From Paulinella micropora (taxonomy: Eukaryota > Cercozoa > Imbricatea > Euglyphida): a DNA stretch of 64,000 bases. The number at the start of each line of letters is the position of its first letter. The stretch's first letter is position 1. The DNA lies in assembly GCA_009731375.1 (NCBI GenBank), contig BJOX01000146.1, positions 519,490 through 583,489 of the forward strand, given 5' to 3'. This document shows positions 1 through 10,097 of this stretch, one piece after another. Both the position numbers and the translations under genes were made by a program. The notes under the pieces are model-generated. The model was not told where the DNA came from. It ran no database searches and saw only the letters and a list, made by a program, of their open reading frames with translations.

Positions 1-1174
1 TTAAGGTAGTCATGTATGCTTTCTTAGCTTTCTTAATCTCTCTATTAGTTTTATTTCTATGCTTATTATACTTAGTTCTATTACTTTTAACTGGGCATGC
101 TATTTTTATTTCATACAGTTCTCTTTGTTTCTTAATCATGGCTCTAATTTCATTATTGCACCATGGTTTCCATTTTCGTTTCTTTACACGCTTTTCATAT
201 TTTTCTACCACTGCCTTAATAGCTGTATGTATTTTATTTATATAATTATTAGGAGTATCGTTATTTAGTTCTGGGTCAAGAACTTGCTTAAGTTCATAAA
301 TTATTTCTTCTGTTATTATTTCCTTCTTGTCTTCATATCTCTTATTTCTTAGGATTTTATTATTATTTTTCTTATGTGTGATTGGGGTGTGAAAGATAGC
401 ATAGATGGGATGGTGATCAGAGATGCATGTAGGTAAGACATCAGATGTGATATCGCAGGTGAGTGTCGTTAATATAACATCAAGCAATGTATGGCTCTTT
501 GCTTTGCGGGTGGGATTTTTGATTGTGGTGAAGAGGTTGTTGATTGCAAGGAAGTCACATACCTGTTTTGTAGGGCGCAAGAGATCAAGGTTAAGGTCAC
601 CAACAATCGTGATGCTCGTGTGTGGGGAGGCAGAGAGGATACCTTGCATGTAGTTTTGGAGCTCTTGGAAGAAAGCGCAGTCGTAGGATTGTGAGAGTGG
701 TCTTTTGTAGATATGGAATATGGTGTGGATTGGATTATTTTTATGTTCTGTGCTGTGTATCTGCATGATTACGCCAGAGGCTTTTGAGATTTTAGATTCA
801 GAGATTGTGATGTGCATATCGTTTTTATAGTAGACCGACACATCTGTGGTATGATAGGATGTGTATGTTGGGATTGGGAAGTGAGTGTGTGGTGTACCTG
901 GTGTTATTTTTGATTCCGTAAGTGATATAATGTCTGGGATGAAGTGAGTGCAGTCAGGGTTGGATAGATGGTTAAGTAGGGTTTGGTGGCTTCCTGTTAT
1001 ACCACGGATATTCGTATGATATATAGAGAAGTGTTTGTTTACCTTGGGGGGAAGAGATGTGAGGTGTGGGTGTATGATTTGTGCTGGTGGGTGTGGTGCA
1101 TTGTTGCAATTGGGTTGAGTCTGTTCTGGTAGGTGTTCCAGGGGTAGGGGGTTGGGCTGTAATAAGGAGCTCAT
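1..1174 (-). CDS. LINE ORF2, N-terminal endonuclease part (runs off the left edge)
   Basis: This is the start of the second ORF of a non-LTR retrotransposon. I translated the minus strand from the ATG at 1174 and found one open frame to base 1. An apurinic/apyrimidinic-type (EEP) endonuclease domain is visible, with blocks NIRGITG, DIISLTES, ITIVGDLNLDLL, LLDVILT and a terminal ISDHHPIYAI that carries the Asp-His pair expected at the active site. A basic linker with KPWCNNEI follows, as is usual between endonuclease and reverse transcriptase. The reverse transcriptase would lie to the left of the window. The ATG is three bases after the TAA of ORF1, which suggests termination-reinitiation. 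In this family the enzyme nicks target DNA to prime reverse transcription. Confidence 0.85.
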   Translation of the reverse strand, partial: MSSLLQPNPLPLEHLPEQTQPNCNNAPHPPAQIIHPHLTSLPPKVNKHFSIYHTNIRGITGSHQTLLNHLSNPDCTHFIPDIISLTESKITPGTPHTHFPIPTYTSYHTTDVSVYYKNDMHITISESKISKASGVIMQIHSTEHKNNPIHTIFHIYKRPLSQSYDCAFFQELQNYMQGILSASPHTSITIVGDLNLDLLRPTKQVCDFLAINNLFTTIKNPTRKAKSHTLLDVILTTLTCDITSDVLPTCISDHHPIYAIFHTPITHKKNNNKILRNKRYEDKKEIITEEIIYELKQVLDPELNNDTPNNYINKIHTAIKAVVEKYEKRVKKRKWKPWCNNEIRAMIKKQRELYEIKIACPVKSNRTKYNKHRNKTNREIKKAKKAYMTTL

Positions 1175-1177
1175 GGC

Positions 1178-2326
1178 TTACTGCGGTGCCTCACTGGCAG
1201 GGAACGTCGAACTGGAACTAGACATGGTTGTATTTCCTGACCTGTTGGTCCTTGGGGAGGCAGATGAGTGGTCTGACTCACAGTTCTTGAAGTGGTTCTT
1301 CAAGTATCGAATATGAGTCAAGCGTTGGATCTTAAATCTGTTCTCACTCTCTCGTGGGCGTAGATATATCTCACCATCTGTGGTCCACACTGCTGCCACG
1401 AAATTTGGGTAGTCCTTCATGAGTTGCTTTGTGTGGTCAAGGAGTTTGCGTGTTTCAGGTGACAAGCTCTCTTTACACATGATGTGGTAATCTTTACCCG
1501 TGTAATTCTGCAAGCGTGGCGTGATTTGCGAGATTTGCTTGTGCTGGGGATGCGAAGATTTATCGTACCGGACGAAATTTTTCTTCAGCTGATTACTTGC
1601 AAACCGGACTTTTATCGCAGGCGTGGTTTTTGCTGTTTCCGGGTTGTACATCTTTGCTGCATGGTCCGAGATCATTCTTTTGCAAAGTAATATGTCACCA
1701 TCCTTACAGTCCATACCTTTCGCTTTCATTAAAGCTGTTACTATTTTCTGAGTTTGTTTTTGAGTTTCTTTGGAATCATATGGAATTCCGGTGATTATCG
1801 CGGTGTCCAAAGATTCGTTGTTTGGGAGTACTACCGGTGGTTCTTCCCTTTTATGTAACGGGAAACTTTCATGCAAATTGCTGTTTGCGAGATTAAAGGG
1901 TTGTTTCCAGCTGCCTTGAAGTGTGTTGTTGTTGTTGCTGTGTGATGAGGATGCACTGGAAGATTGCATGGACTGGGGTCTGCTCATGCGTGAGGTGGTG
2001 CTGTTGTTGGAGGAAAACCTGTTTCGATCTCGTTCCTCTTTGAGTTCTCTCGTTAGGCTTTCAACTTTTGCCTCACATTGCAGCAGCTTCATGGTCATGT
2101 CATGCATTTTTTTCAGCATTTCATCCATTTTTTCTTCCATCGTTTTTGGCGCGTTTCCGTTGCCGTCTTGTTTTTCAGTTTCCTCGGTTGTTTTGCTGAG
2201 TTTTCCGAAATTTTTTTCGGTGGATTCAATTCGAGCATGTTTCGCTGGTATGTTGTTGTTGTTGGGATTGTCTGAGGTGTTTGCTCTTGATGGTGTTGAT
2301 GGTTTTGCTCTCTTCTGGGAGGACAT
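1178..2326 (-). CDS. LINE ORF1 RNA-binding protein
   Basis: A 382-residue protein directly upstream of the endonuclease ORF. The N-terminal third is low-complexity and basic. A coiled-coil-like stretch with heptads (EEKMDEMLKKMHDMTMKLL, about residues 62-100) follows, then a Ser/Asn-rich linker. From about residue 175 there is a folded part that resembles LINE ORF1 RRM-type domains: TAIITGIP, IKVRFASNQLKKNFVR, and a C-terminal half ending with WTTDGEIYLRPRE and a basic helix. ORF1 proteins coat the element RNA as a ribonucleoprotein and act as nucleic-acid chaperones. The assignment rests on position before ORF2 and on the coiled-coil plus RRM layout. The start is a true ATG. Microsatellite begins about 15 bases upstream. 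Confidence 0.75.
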   Translation of the reverse strand: MSSQKRAKPSTPSRANTSDNPNNNNIPAKHARIESTEKNFGKLSKTTEETEKQDGNGNAPKTMEEKMDEMLKKMHDMTMKLLQCEAKVESLTRELKEERDRNRFSSNNSTTSRMSRPQSMQSSSASSSHSNNNNTLQGSWKQPFNLANSNLHESFPLHKREEPPVVLPNNESLDTAIITGIPYDSKETQKQTQKIVTALMKAKGMDCKDGDILLCKRMISDHAAKMYNPETAKTTPAIKVRFASNQLKKNFVRYDKSSHPQHKQISQITPRLQNYTGKDYHIMCKESLSPETRKLLDHTKQLMKDYPNFVAAVWTTDGEIYLRPRESENRFKIQRLTHIRYLKNHFKNCESDHSSASPRTNRSGNTTMSSSSSTFPASEAPQ

Positions 2327-2352
2327 GATGCTTCTTGAATAATTTCCCGTGA

Positions 2353-2559
<207 letters not shown>

Positions 2560-2615
2560 TCGGTTTAATGAAGTTAACAATTTAACCTCTGGTCGATCCA
2601 TACAAATCGTTAGCT

Positions 2616-2625
2616 NNNNNNNNNN
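2616..2625. other. Assembly gap (10 N)
   Basis: Ten Ns mark a scaffold join of unknown length between the (TAG)n side and the segment that carries (TAA)n at 2660-2712. Confidence 0.99.
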
Positions 2626-2659
2626 GCTGGAACTCTGTTTAGCAAGTGTGACTAGGTTT

Positions 2660-3095
2660 CTAATAATAATAATAATAATAATAATAATTTTAATAATAAT
2701 AATAATAATAATACTATATCTGAGGCGTACTGATGCAGCTAATGGCATATCCTCAACGGACATAAGCCTCCAATACCCTTGTTCGAGGTCCTCCACCCCC
2801 CCGTGTCAGTCTCTCGCCTGATGATCGGGGCCACCGATGGAGCTCCTGAGGGCAAGACTGCACTAAGCCGAGGTTATTCCGCAGTCCCAGCAACCTCTTG
2901 CAAAACGTCACCGAATGTGCAAGTGCATACACCAAGCGCGGTTGCTAGAGATGCCTCGAAACCCCACCCAAAACAATCTGGTGTCTGCTGGGTCCTGGGC
3001 TATCAACCAGCATATGCAGAGTTTAAGATCTTTTACGCGCGCAACGACCCTCCTCCCCAGCATCTACCACCAAAGGGTTATGAGTTGGCGTCACA
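2660..3095 (-). repeat. (TAA)n plus an unclassified 3'-end-like repeat fragment
   Basis: A (TAA)n tract at 2660-2712 is followed by about 380 bases of non-repetitive sequence that stops at a gap. Read on the minus strand, the segment ends in (ATT)n, as the 3' tail of a LINE or SINE would. No convincing protein is encoded. A degraded retroelement 3' region is possible, but I cannot name a family. Confidence 0.35.
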
Positions 3096-3205
3096 NNNNN
3101 NNNNNNNNNNNNNNNNNNNNNNNNNNNNNNNNNNNNNNNNNNNNNNNNNNNNNNNNNNNNNNNNNNNNNNNNNNNNNNNNNNNNNNNNNNNNNNNNNNNN
3201 NNNNN
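3096..3205. other. Assembly gap (110 N)
   Basis: A run of N immediately next to a (TAA)n tract. Confidence 0.99.
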
Positions 3206-3206
3206 A

Positions 3207-3304
<98 letters not shown>
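3206..3304. repeat. (TAA)n tract at the 3' end of the second LINE
   Basis: An almost perfect trinucleotide run of about 99 bases. On the minus strand it directly follows the last bases of the LINE, so it is either the element's 3' tail or the target microsatellite. Confidence 0.95.
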
Positions 3305-6300
3305 GACTTATCAGTCAATTGGCCTTTGATCCTGTCAGACATGTGCCTCCATTGGTAGCACGGGACCGTTCGGTGACGCGGCTCCGCTCCAAAGACTCGA
3401 CTGGCAGTGCAATGTGCAAATGAGCGTGCTGTGCATGTGCAAGTGGGTGCAAGGAGTGAGAGGAGTTATCTGCCGAGAAGAAGTCCGCGACGCTGCGCTG
3501 ACCTCCACCTACAACAGATCTAGCCAGACATTCTACCTGACTAGGCCTTCCCCTCCTTCTACCCACCTCCTGAACGACCGTGAGGTCGATCACCTCCTCC
3601 TCCTCCTCCGCCCCCTCTGCCTCCCTGGTCTGCGCCTCCAACTCCTCCCACTCCTTCCAGATGGTGGCAACAAACCTTCCTAACTCCTCCTCCACCTCTT
3701 CTGGGACAGGGATAAACAAAACGCCGAGCATCGCCGCCATCTTTTCATCCTCCCCCTTCAGCCATTCCTCTTTGAAGAGCCTCATCTCCTCCTCTGCCTC
3801 CCGCAGTTCCCTGTGATAAAGCCCTCCTCGATTCAGCATGAGGGGCTGCCGGGCTTGCGCCTCATCGATAAACTTAAACAGTGCCTCACGAGAGCTCGCA
3901 AACGTTGGGCAATGCAGCAGGAAGTGACGTAACGACTCGTTAACCTCAGTGCCACACAAGGCGAAACAGCTTGAGCAGTCCGGCGAGCATGAGCCAAATT
4001 TGGATCGGTAGAGGCGAAGGCGATTGTTGCAGCTCAACAATCGCCTTCTGATAAGGTTGTGACTTCCCCCCTCCAGCGCCCGCCAACGTGGGAAAGCAGA
4101 GCGGGAAGACATCTGGCTAAGCAGCACCCTAAGCCCATCAGAGGGCTTAGCCTGCCGCTCCCAGCCAGCTACTTCCTGCCGGACAGACCATTGCTTTACC
4201 ACCTCGTTCCAGTTCGCCAGAGCGGCCCGCCAGTCCTTATCATCTACCGTGCCATCTTCGTTCACGACCCGCTTGAGCGCATCCAAGCCCTCCCGCAGCC
4301 TGTGATCTGCTAAGATCAAATTTTCCGTATCTTCCTTCCATTTGCACCGACCCGTGTTGTAAAGCCTGCGTGTTAGCGCTGTGTTGCCCAGTAACTCGAT
4401 GCGCCCTAGGAACCGAAGCCGGGCCGCCTTGGCAAGGATGCTAAAACTCGGCGTGCGGCCTAAACCCCTGGTGATGCAGCCGCTTGTGCGCGTACCAACA
4501 CCCAAGATGACCCGCAGGGGCGCTACCAACGCGCCCTCCAGCTTACTCAGCTTGTTGGCGCCCGGCAGATCCCAAAAAGCCGATGCGTAAAGCAACTTTG
4601 CGCCAACCATTTGCTGCCAATTCATCAGCCGAAGACGCGCTGGAACTTCATGGGCAATCCAGAGGGGGTAGCAGGCAGCCGTTCCCGCTACAGTGATTTC
4701 CGCCGCCCGCTTCGCTTGCGGTTTATCGGAGAGGGTGTCCGTGAGCAGAACTCCCAGGTATTTGTAGTGGTCGGTGACGTTGAGAACCTTGCCCCGGAAC
4801 CTCACGCATGGGGGCGACTTTTTTGACTTGGCGTGCCCGTATATCGGCATGACTTCCGTCTTGCCCGGTTTCAGGTTGATTTCAAGCCGATAGTCCTCCA
4901 CGAATGTCGCCACGACATTTACAATCTGTTGAAGCTCCGTGACACTATGCGCAATTACCGCAACGTCGTCGGCGTAAAGCAGGGTCCGTATGTCTTCGAT
5001 GCGGTTGAGGTCCTCGATCTCCAACTCTTTCGCGATTCGGACCGTTAGCTCATCCATGAAGACGTTGAACAGCGACGGTGACAACGGCGACCCTTGCTGA
5101 ACTCCCATCTCTTCCAGCACTTCACCAGTGAGTTCGCCATCGACTAGCACTCGCGATGACGTTCTTCGGTAAAAACGCCGCAGAATGCGATAGAACTTGC
5201 CCTGTACCCCCATCTGGGTTAGCCTCTGAAACAACCCGGCCCGCCAAACCGTAGGGAATGCCTTTCTCAGATCCACGAACAAAACGAAAGAACGGAGGCC
5301 AGCTTGTTGTCTAAGGCGCAGACGCTCCTTAAGGACAAAAATCTGGTCCCCCGTACTACGTTTTGGCCGGAACCCACCCTGCTCTGGGCGAAGCCTGCCC
5401 GGCTGATCGATGAAAGCCGTAAGCCTCGCCGCCATAAGGGACAGATACATCTTACCCAGACAGCTCAGAATCGCGATGTCTCTCCAATTTTCCGGATCGG
5501 TTGGGTCGCCTCCTTTTGGGATGTTGACGATAATCGCTTTGCCCCAGTCGCTGGGGGTGTATTCGCACGATTTCAACCAGTTGAAGAAGCGCACCAGAAA
5601 GCTCACAATCCGCGTGCCTCCGTACTTGAGCATCTCGTTCTTGATCTTATCCGGTGAGCACGCTTTGTGATTCTGGAGATTTTCCTGGCAGAGCTCCACT
5701 TCCTTCTCGGTGTAATCATAGTCCAGCGGGCCCGTCTCAGTCCGGATCTCCTCGGCTTGCGCCATGGCCTCGAATTGGTCGCGCAGGTTGTCGTTATACT
5801 GGAAGGTTTCGCGGGCCTTCCGCTCGGGCTCAATCCGCGCTGCTTCCTCATCAGAACCGACTTCCTCTACACATGCATCCTCCAAAAACTGGTTTTCTTT
5901 GGGGACCACCATACGTCGGCGGTATTCTTCCCATTCTTGTAGTTTTTCCCGGAGTGTGCATGCCAGAGTGCCATCGGGCTTCCGAACAGGAGCAGAAGCG
6001 TTCGACCGCCGAACCCCGCCCAAACGCTTTGACAGCTTCCAGTACGTGGCCATGGTAGCGCTCCTGAAGTTGGCAGCGGTGTCATTCTGGACCCGCTTCC
6101 ACGCTTGCTCCTTCTTCTCCTTGCATAACCTTCTGACCGCCTTCCTCGCTTCTTTATATCTTTGCCAGGCCTCTCGGTTGGCCTCATTCCTTCGCCAGAG
6201 GCCGTATGCCTCTCTCCGTCGCGCAATCGCTTCCCTAAGACTCTCATCAAACCATGCATTAGTAAACCCTGGCCTAATCACCCGAACTCCCAAGACCTTC

Positions 6301-7547
6301 ACGGCTGCGCCCGTGAAAGCTCGGACCACTAAGCTAGCGACCCTATCTACCTCCTGCTGAAGCTCATCCGGGTCCTCCACTGCTGATAGATCTGGGAGGC
6401 CATCTGGCAACAGCCCCGATATACCAGCTGCAAAGGTCTCGTCGTACTTCAACCTAAGCTTAGACAGCTCACTCTCCTTACCCTCAACTACCCTGCCTAT
6501 CAAGCGCTCTGCCTTGAATGCTTTGTACCTCTTTACCTGCTTTTTGGGGGGTGGCTGTCCCCCCCAGACCAGTTCCGCCCACACAGCTTTGTGGTCGGTA
6601 TCAAGGTCTACCTCGTCGACGCCGAAGCTTGCCTCCTCCGCCAGCTCGGAAGAGACGCAGATGTAATCCAGTAGATGCCTTCGTCCACCTACATTTTCCT
6701 GCCTAGACCACCAATATTTGTCCCCCCGTGGTTGCGAAAACCCACTGAGATTGCGCAACCCCGTGGCAACAAGCATCGCAGCCAGCAACTCACCATTCTC
6801 ACTCCTAACCCCTCTACCCCTCCCATCTATCTCGCCAAAGAGGCCCACCACTCCCTCCTCCCGCGCTATTCTGGCGGGCCCCAGCTTAGCATTAGCATCA
6901 CCAACCGTAACCACATGACCTTTGGTGGCGAAGTAGGAGACGGCCGCCTGCCACGCCTCATAGGCTGCAATAGATTCCTCTCGTTGATTTTCTTGGGGGA
7001 AGTAGCCGTTGCCGACGAACACATCCGACGCCGTCGCGCTCCCAGACGACAGCCTCACCCACAATTGCTGTGGGTGTGGAACAGGCGCCTGTACAATGGT
7101 AGCGCACGGTGCCAGATAGTTGGCCACCAACGTCAAGACTCCCCCCAAGAGACGCGAGCCCGCACCAGTTGCAGCCGCTTTGCCGAGGACTGCGAAGCCG
7201 TCGACTTGGAGCTTCTCCACCTTCTGCGACGATAGGTTGTGCTCCTGGACTCCGACGATCACCCAGCCTCGCTCCTTGTAGTGCTCCGGCCATTCCCCAA
7301 AGCCTGGGCTATCCGCACCCACTTTGCCTTGCCAATTATGTGAGGCCACCCTCAGTGGGAAGCCTTTCACAAATTGGGAAGAACGAAGCTGATGCCGATG
7401 CCTGCGCTTCGGTTGAGCCCGCCTGGAGCCCTCCGCCACCCTCCACGGCCCATCCTGCACCCTCCGCCCCAGCTCCTCCAGCTCCCGCATCCCGCCCCAC
7501 TCCGCCAAGGGAGATTCACCGCTTGAGGCTTCGCCCTGGGGCTCGAT
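3305..7547 (-). mobile_element. Complete-looking single-ORF LINE inserted in (TAA)n
   Basis: The element is about 4.24 kb. The stop codon is within about 12 bases of the (TAA)n at 3206-3304, so the 3' UTR is nearly absent. The 5' side meets (TAA)n again at 7548. The same microsatellite on both sides suggests insertion inside a trinucleotide repeat. Confidence 0.85.
3315..7490 (-). CDS. LINE polyprotein: endonuclease plus reverse transcriptase
   Basis: A single long ORF of about 1,391 residues from the first ATG at 7490; the frame is open a little further upstream. The N-terminal part is an EEP endonuclease (ASHNWQGKV, VGVQEHNL, VTVGDANAKLG, LLDYICVS, DTDHKAVWAEL). The reverse transcriptase has the expected blocks in order: NWRDIAILSCLGKMY, EQGGFRPKRSTGDQI, LFVDLRKAFPTVW, GVQQGSPLSPSLFNVFMDEL and the catalytic LLYADDVAVIAH. 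The C-terminal part has a Cys/His cluster (CSPDCSSCFALC followed by LRHFLLHC) that resembles the zinc knuckle found after LINE reverse transcriptases. The frame has no break, so this copy may be recent. It shares no obvious similarity with the ORF2 at the left edge and so represents a second LINE family. Confidence 0.93.
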   Translation of the reverse strand: MRELEELGRRVQDGPWRVAEGSRRAQPKRRHRHQLRSSQFVKGFPLRVASHNWQGKVGADSPGFGEWPEHYKERGWVIVGVQEHNLSSQKVEKLQVDGFAVLGKAAATGAGSRLLGGVLTLVANYLAPCATIVQAPVPHPQQLWVRLSSGSATASDVFVGNGYFPQENQREESIAAYEAWQAAVSYFATKGHVVTVGDANAKLGPARIAREEGVVGLFGEIDGRGRGVRSENGELLAAMLVATGLRNLSGFSQPRGDKYWWSRQENVGGRRHLLDYICVSSELAEEASFGVDEVDLDTDHKAVWAELVWGGQPPPKKQVKRYKAFKAERLIGRVVEGKESELSKLRLKYDETFAAGISGLLPDGLPDLSAVEDPDELQQEVDRVASLVVRAFTGAAVKVLGVRVIRPGFTNAWFDESLREAIARRREAYGLWRRNEANREAWQRYKEARKAVRRLCKEKKEQAWKRVQNDTAANFRSATMATYWKLSKRLGGVRRSNASAPVRKPDGTLACTLREKLQEWEEYRRRMVVPKENQFLEDACVEEVGSDEEAARIEPERKARETFQYNDNLRDQFEAMAQAEEIRTETGPLDYDYTEKEVELCQENLQNHKACSPDKIKNEMLKYGGTRIVSFLVRFFNWLKSCEYTPSDWGKAIIVNIPKGGDPTDPENWRDIAILSCLGKMYLSLMAARLTAFIDQPGRLRPEQGGFRPKRSTGDQIFVLKERLRLRQQAGLRSFVLFVDLRKAFPTVWRAGLFQRLTQMGVQGKFYRILRRFYRRTSSRVLVDGELTGEVLEEMGVQQGSPLSPSLFNVFMDELTVRIAKELEIEDLNRIEDIRTLLYADDVAVIAHSVTELQQIVNVVATFVEDYRLEINLKPGKTEVMPIYGHAKSKKSPPCVRFRGKVLNVTDHYKYLGVLLTDTLSDKPQAKRAAEITVAGTAACYPLWIAHEVPARLRLMNWQQMVGAKLLYASAFWDLPGANKLSKLEGALVAPLRVILGVGTRTSGCITRGLGRTPSFSILAKAARLRFLGRIELLGNTALTRRLYNTGRCKWKEDTENLILADHRLREGLDALKRVVNEDGTVDDKDWRAALANWNEVVKQWSVRQEVAGWERQAKPSDGLRVLLSQMSSRSAFPRWRALEGGSHNLIRRRLLSCNNRLRLYRSKFGSCSPDCSSCFALCGTEVNESLRHFLLHCPTFASSREALFKFIDEAQARQPLMLNRGGLYHRELREAEEEMRLFKEEWLKGEDEKMAAMLGVLFIPVPEEVEEELGRFVATIWKEWEELEAQTREAEGAEEEEEVIDLTVVQEVGRRRGRPSQVECLARSVVGGGQRSVADFFSADNSSHSLHPLAHAQHAHLHIALPVESLERSRVTERSRATNGGTCLTGSKAN

Positions 7548-7589
7548 AATAATAATGATAATAATAATAATAATAATAGTAATAATAAC

Positions 7590-7627
<38 letters not shown>

Positions 7628-7740
7628 TAACAACAACAACAGCAACAGCAACAACAACAACAAAAACAAAAACAACGACAAATCAACGACAACAGTCACA
7701 GTAACAACAATGACAATAATAACAACGACAACGACAACCT
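7548..7740. repeat. (TAA)n and (CAA)n compound microsatellite
   Basis: TAA units to about 7630, then CAA/CAG-like units with interruptions to about 7740. This is the 5' flank of the LINE. Confidence 0.95.
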
Positions 7741-7785
7741 TTGCTGCCGCCGGGGTTGGAGCAGTGTTATCAGATTTGGCACCTA

Positions 7786-8165
7786 ACGTATATACATACA
7801 TACATACATACATACATACATACATAATACATACATAATACATACATACATACCATATATATATATATATCAATATTACAGCATACATACATACATACAT
7901 ACATACATCATACATACATTACATACATACATACATACATACATGCATGCATATGCATGTATGTATGTATGTATGTATGTATGCAATTACCTTTTACAGT
8001 GGCAACGGAAGCTACGTTGAATTTTTTGTATGTATGTAAGCATGTGTGTATGTATGTATGTATGTATGTATGTATGCAATTACCTTTTACAGTGGCAACG
8101 GAAGCTACGTTCAATTTTTTATCTACGATCCCAGTCCTATGTATATATGTAAATACATACATACA

Positions 8166-8201
<36 letters not shown>

Positions 8202-8335
8202 TATATACATACATATATAATACATATATATATATATACATACACACATATATGTATATATATGTATATATATATGTACATATATATATATGTATGTATG
8301 TATATGTATATGTATAAACATGTATTTATGCATAC
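7786..8335. repeat. (CATA)n/(TATG)n microsatellite with a duplicated island
   Basis: Tetranucleotide repeats change orientation several times. A non-repetitive island of about 55 bases, centred on TTTACAGTGGCAACGGAAGC, occurs twice, at about 7981-8030 and 8076-8122, each preceded by TATG units. Confidence 0.95.
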
Positions 8336-8352
8336 GATATAACATGCACCAT

Positions 8353-8740
<388 letters not shown>

Positions 8741-8741
<1 letters not shown>

Positions 8742-8791
8742 TCTCTCTCCCTCTCTCTCTCTCTCTCTTGTAGACCTGCATAACCGAGGTG

Positions 8792-8828
<37 letters not shown>

Positions 8829-8830
8829 GT

Positions 8831-8861
<31 letters not shown>

Positions 8862-8883
8862 TGTAGACCTGCATAACCGAGGT

Positions 8884-8931
<48 letters not shown>

Positions 8932-9064
8932 GCTAGACCTGCATAACCGAGGTGTATCCGGTACCATCAGCTAGATCCATTACCAATAAAATACCCAACA
9001 CACCTATATACATGCAGTTCCATTAGCTAAATCCATGACCAATAAAATACTCAATACACGTCTG

Positions 9065-9146
<82 letters not shown>

Positions 9147-9205
9147 GTGCCATGAGCTAGATCCATGACCAATAAAATACCCAACACACCTACTTAATTA
9201 TACAT

Positions 9206-9301
<96 letters not shown>

Positions 9302-9480
9302 GTGCGTCCGGTGCCATGAGCTTGATCCATCACCAACAAAATACCCAACACACCCATATATATATATTATATATACATATATATACATATATATATATTT
9401 ATATATATATATATATATGTATATATCCGGTGCCATGAGCTAGATCCATGACCAATAAAATACCCAACACACCTATTTAA
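8741..9480. repeat. (CT)n and (TA)n arrays punctuated by two families of islands
   Basis: Family 1, GTAGACCTGCATAACCGAGG, occurs at about 8770, 8862 and 8935. Family 2, with the core GATCCATGACCAATAAAATA, occurs at about 8957, 9017, 9144, 9307 and 9426. (CT)n or (TA)n fills the space between copies. No protein-coding potential is visible. Confidence 0.9.
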
Positions 9481-9648
9481 TTATATATATATATATATGT
9501 GTATATATATATATATTTCTTTCTCTCTCTCTATACATATATATATGTATATATATATATACTGTATATATACTGTATATATAATACCGATCGCACCGCC
9601 CGCAATTCCATCCAGTAACGCACCCATGAAAATAATGAGGCAACATAT

Positions 9649-9715
<67 letters not shown>

Positions 9716-9760
9716 GTAAATATAAATAAAAATATAAATATAAATATATTATATATATAA

Positions 9761-9812
<52 letters not shown>

Positions 9813-9864
9813 CCGATCGCACCGCCCGCAATTCCATCCAGTAACGCACCCATGAAAATAATGC

Positions 9865-9957
<93 letters not shown>

Positions 9958-10004
9958 CATATTATATCATCCAGTAACGCACCCATGAAAATTTGCGGTT
10001 CCAC

Positions 10005-10060
<56 letters not shown>

Positions 10061-10090
10061 AATGTAAATATAAATATAAATATAAATAAT
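9481..10090. repeat. (TA)n array with a third island family
   Basis: Long (TA)n runs hold three copies of an island with the core CATCCAGTAACGCACCCATG: about 9586-9640, 9810-9863 and a shorter copy at about 9967-9993. It ends in AT-rich ATATAAATATAAA repeats next to the GC-rich gene block. Confidence 0.92.
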
Positions 10091-10097
10091 GAGGTAG

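Larger units (their letters stand above)
1..2345 (-). mobile_element. Two-ORF non-LTR retrotransposon (LINE), 5' portion
   Basis: ORF1 and the start of ORF2 form the 5' part of a LINE on the minus strand. Its 5' end is within about 20 bases of a (TAG)n(TAA)n tract at 2354-2559, so there is almost no 5' UTR. Either the copy is 5'-truncated just before ORF1, or the element inserts into trinucleotide microsatellite. The 3' half lies outside the window. Confidence 0.8.
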
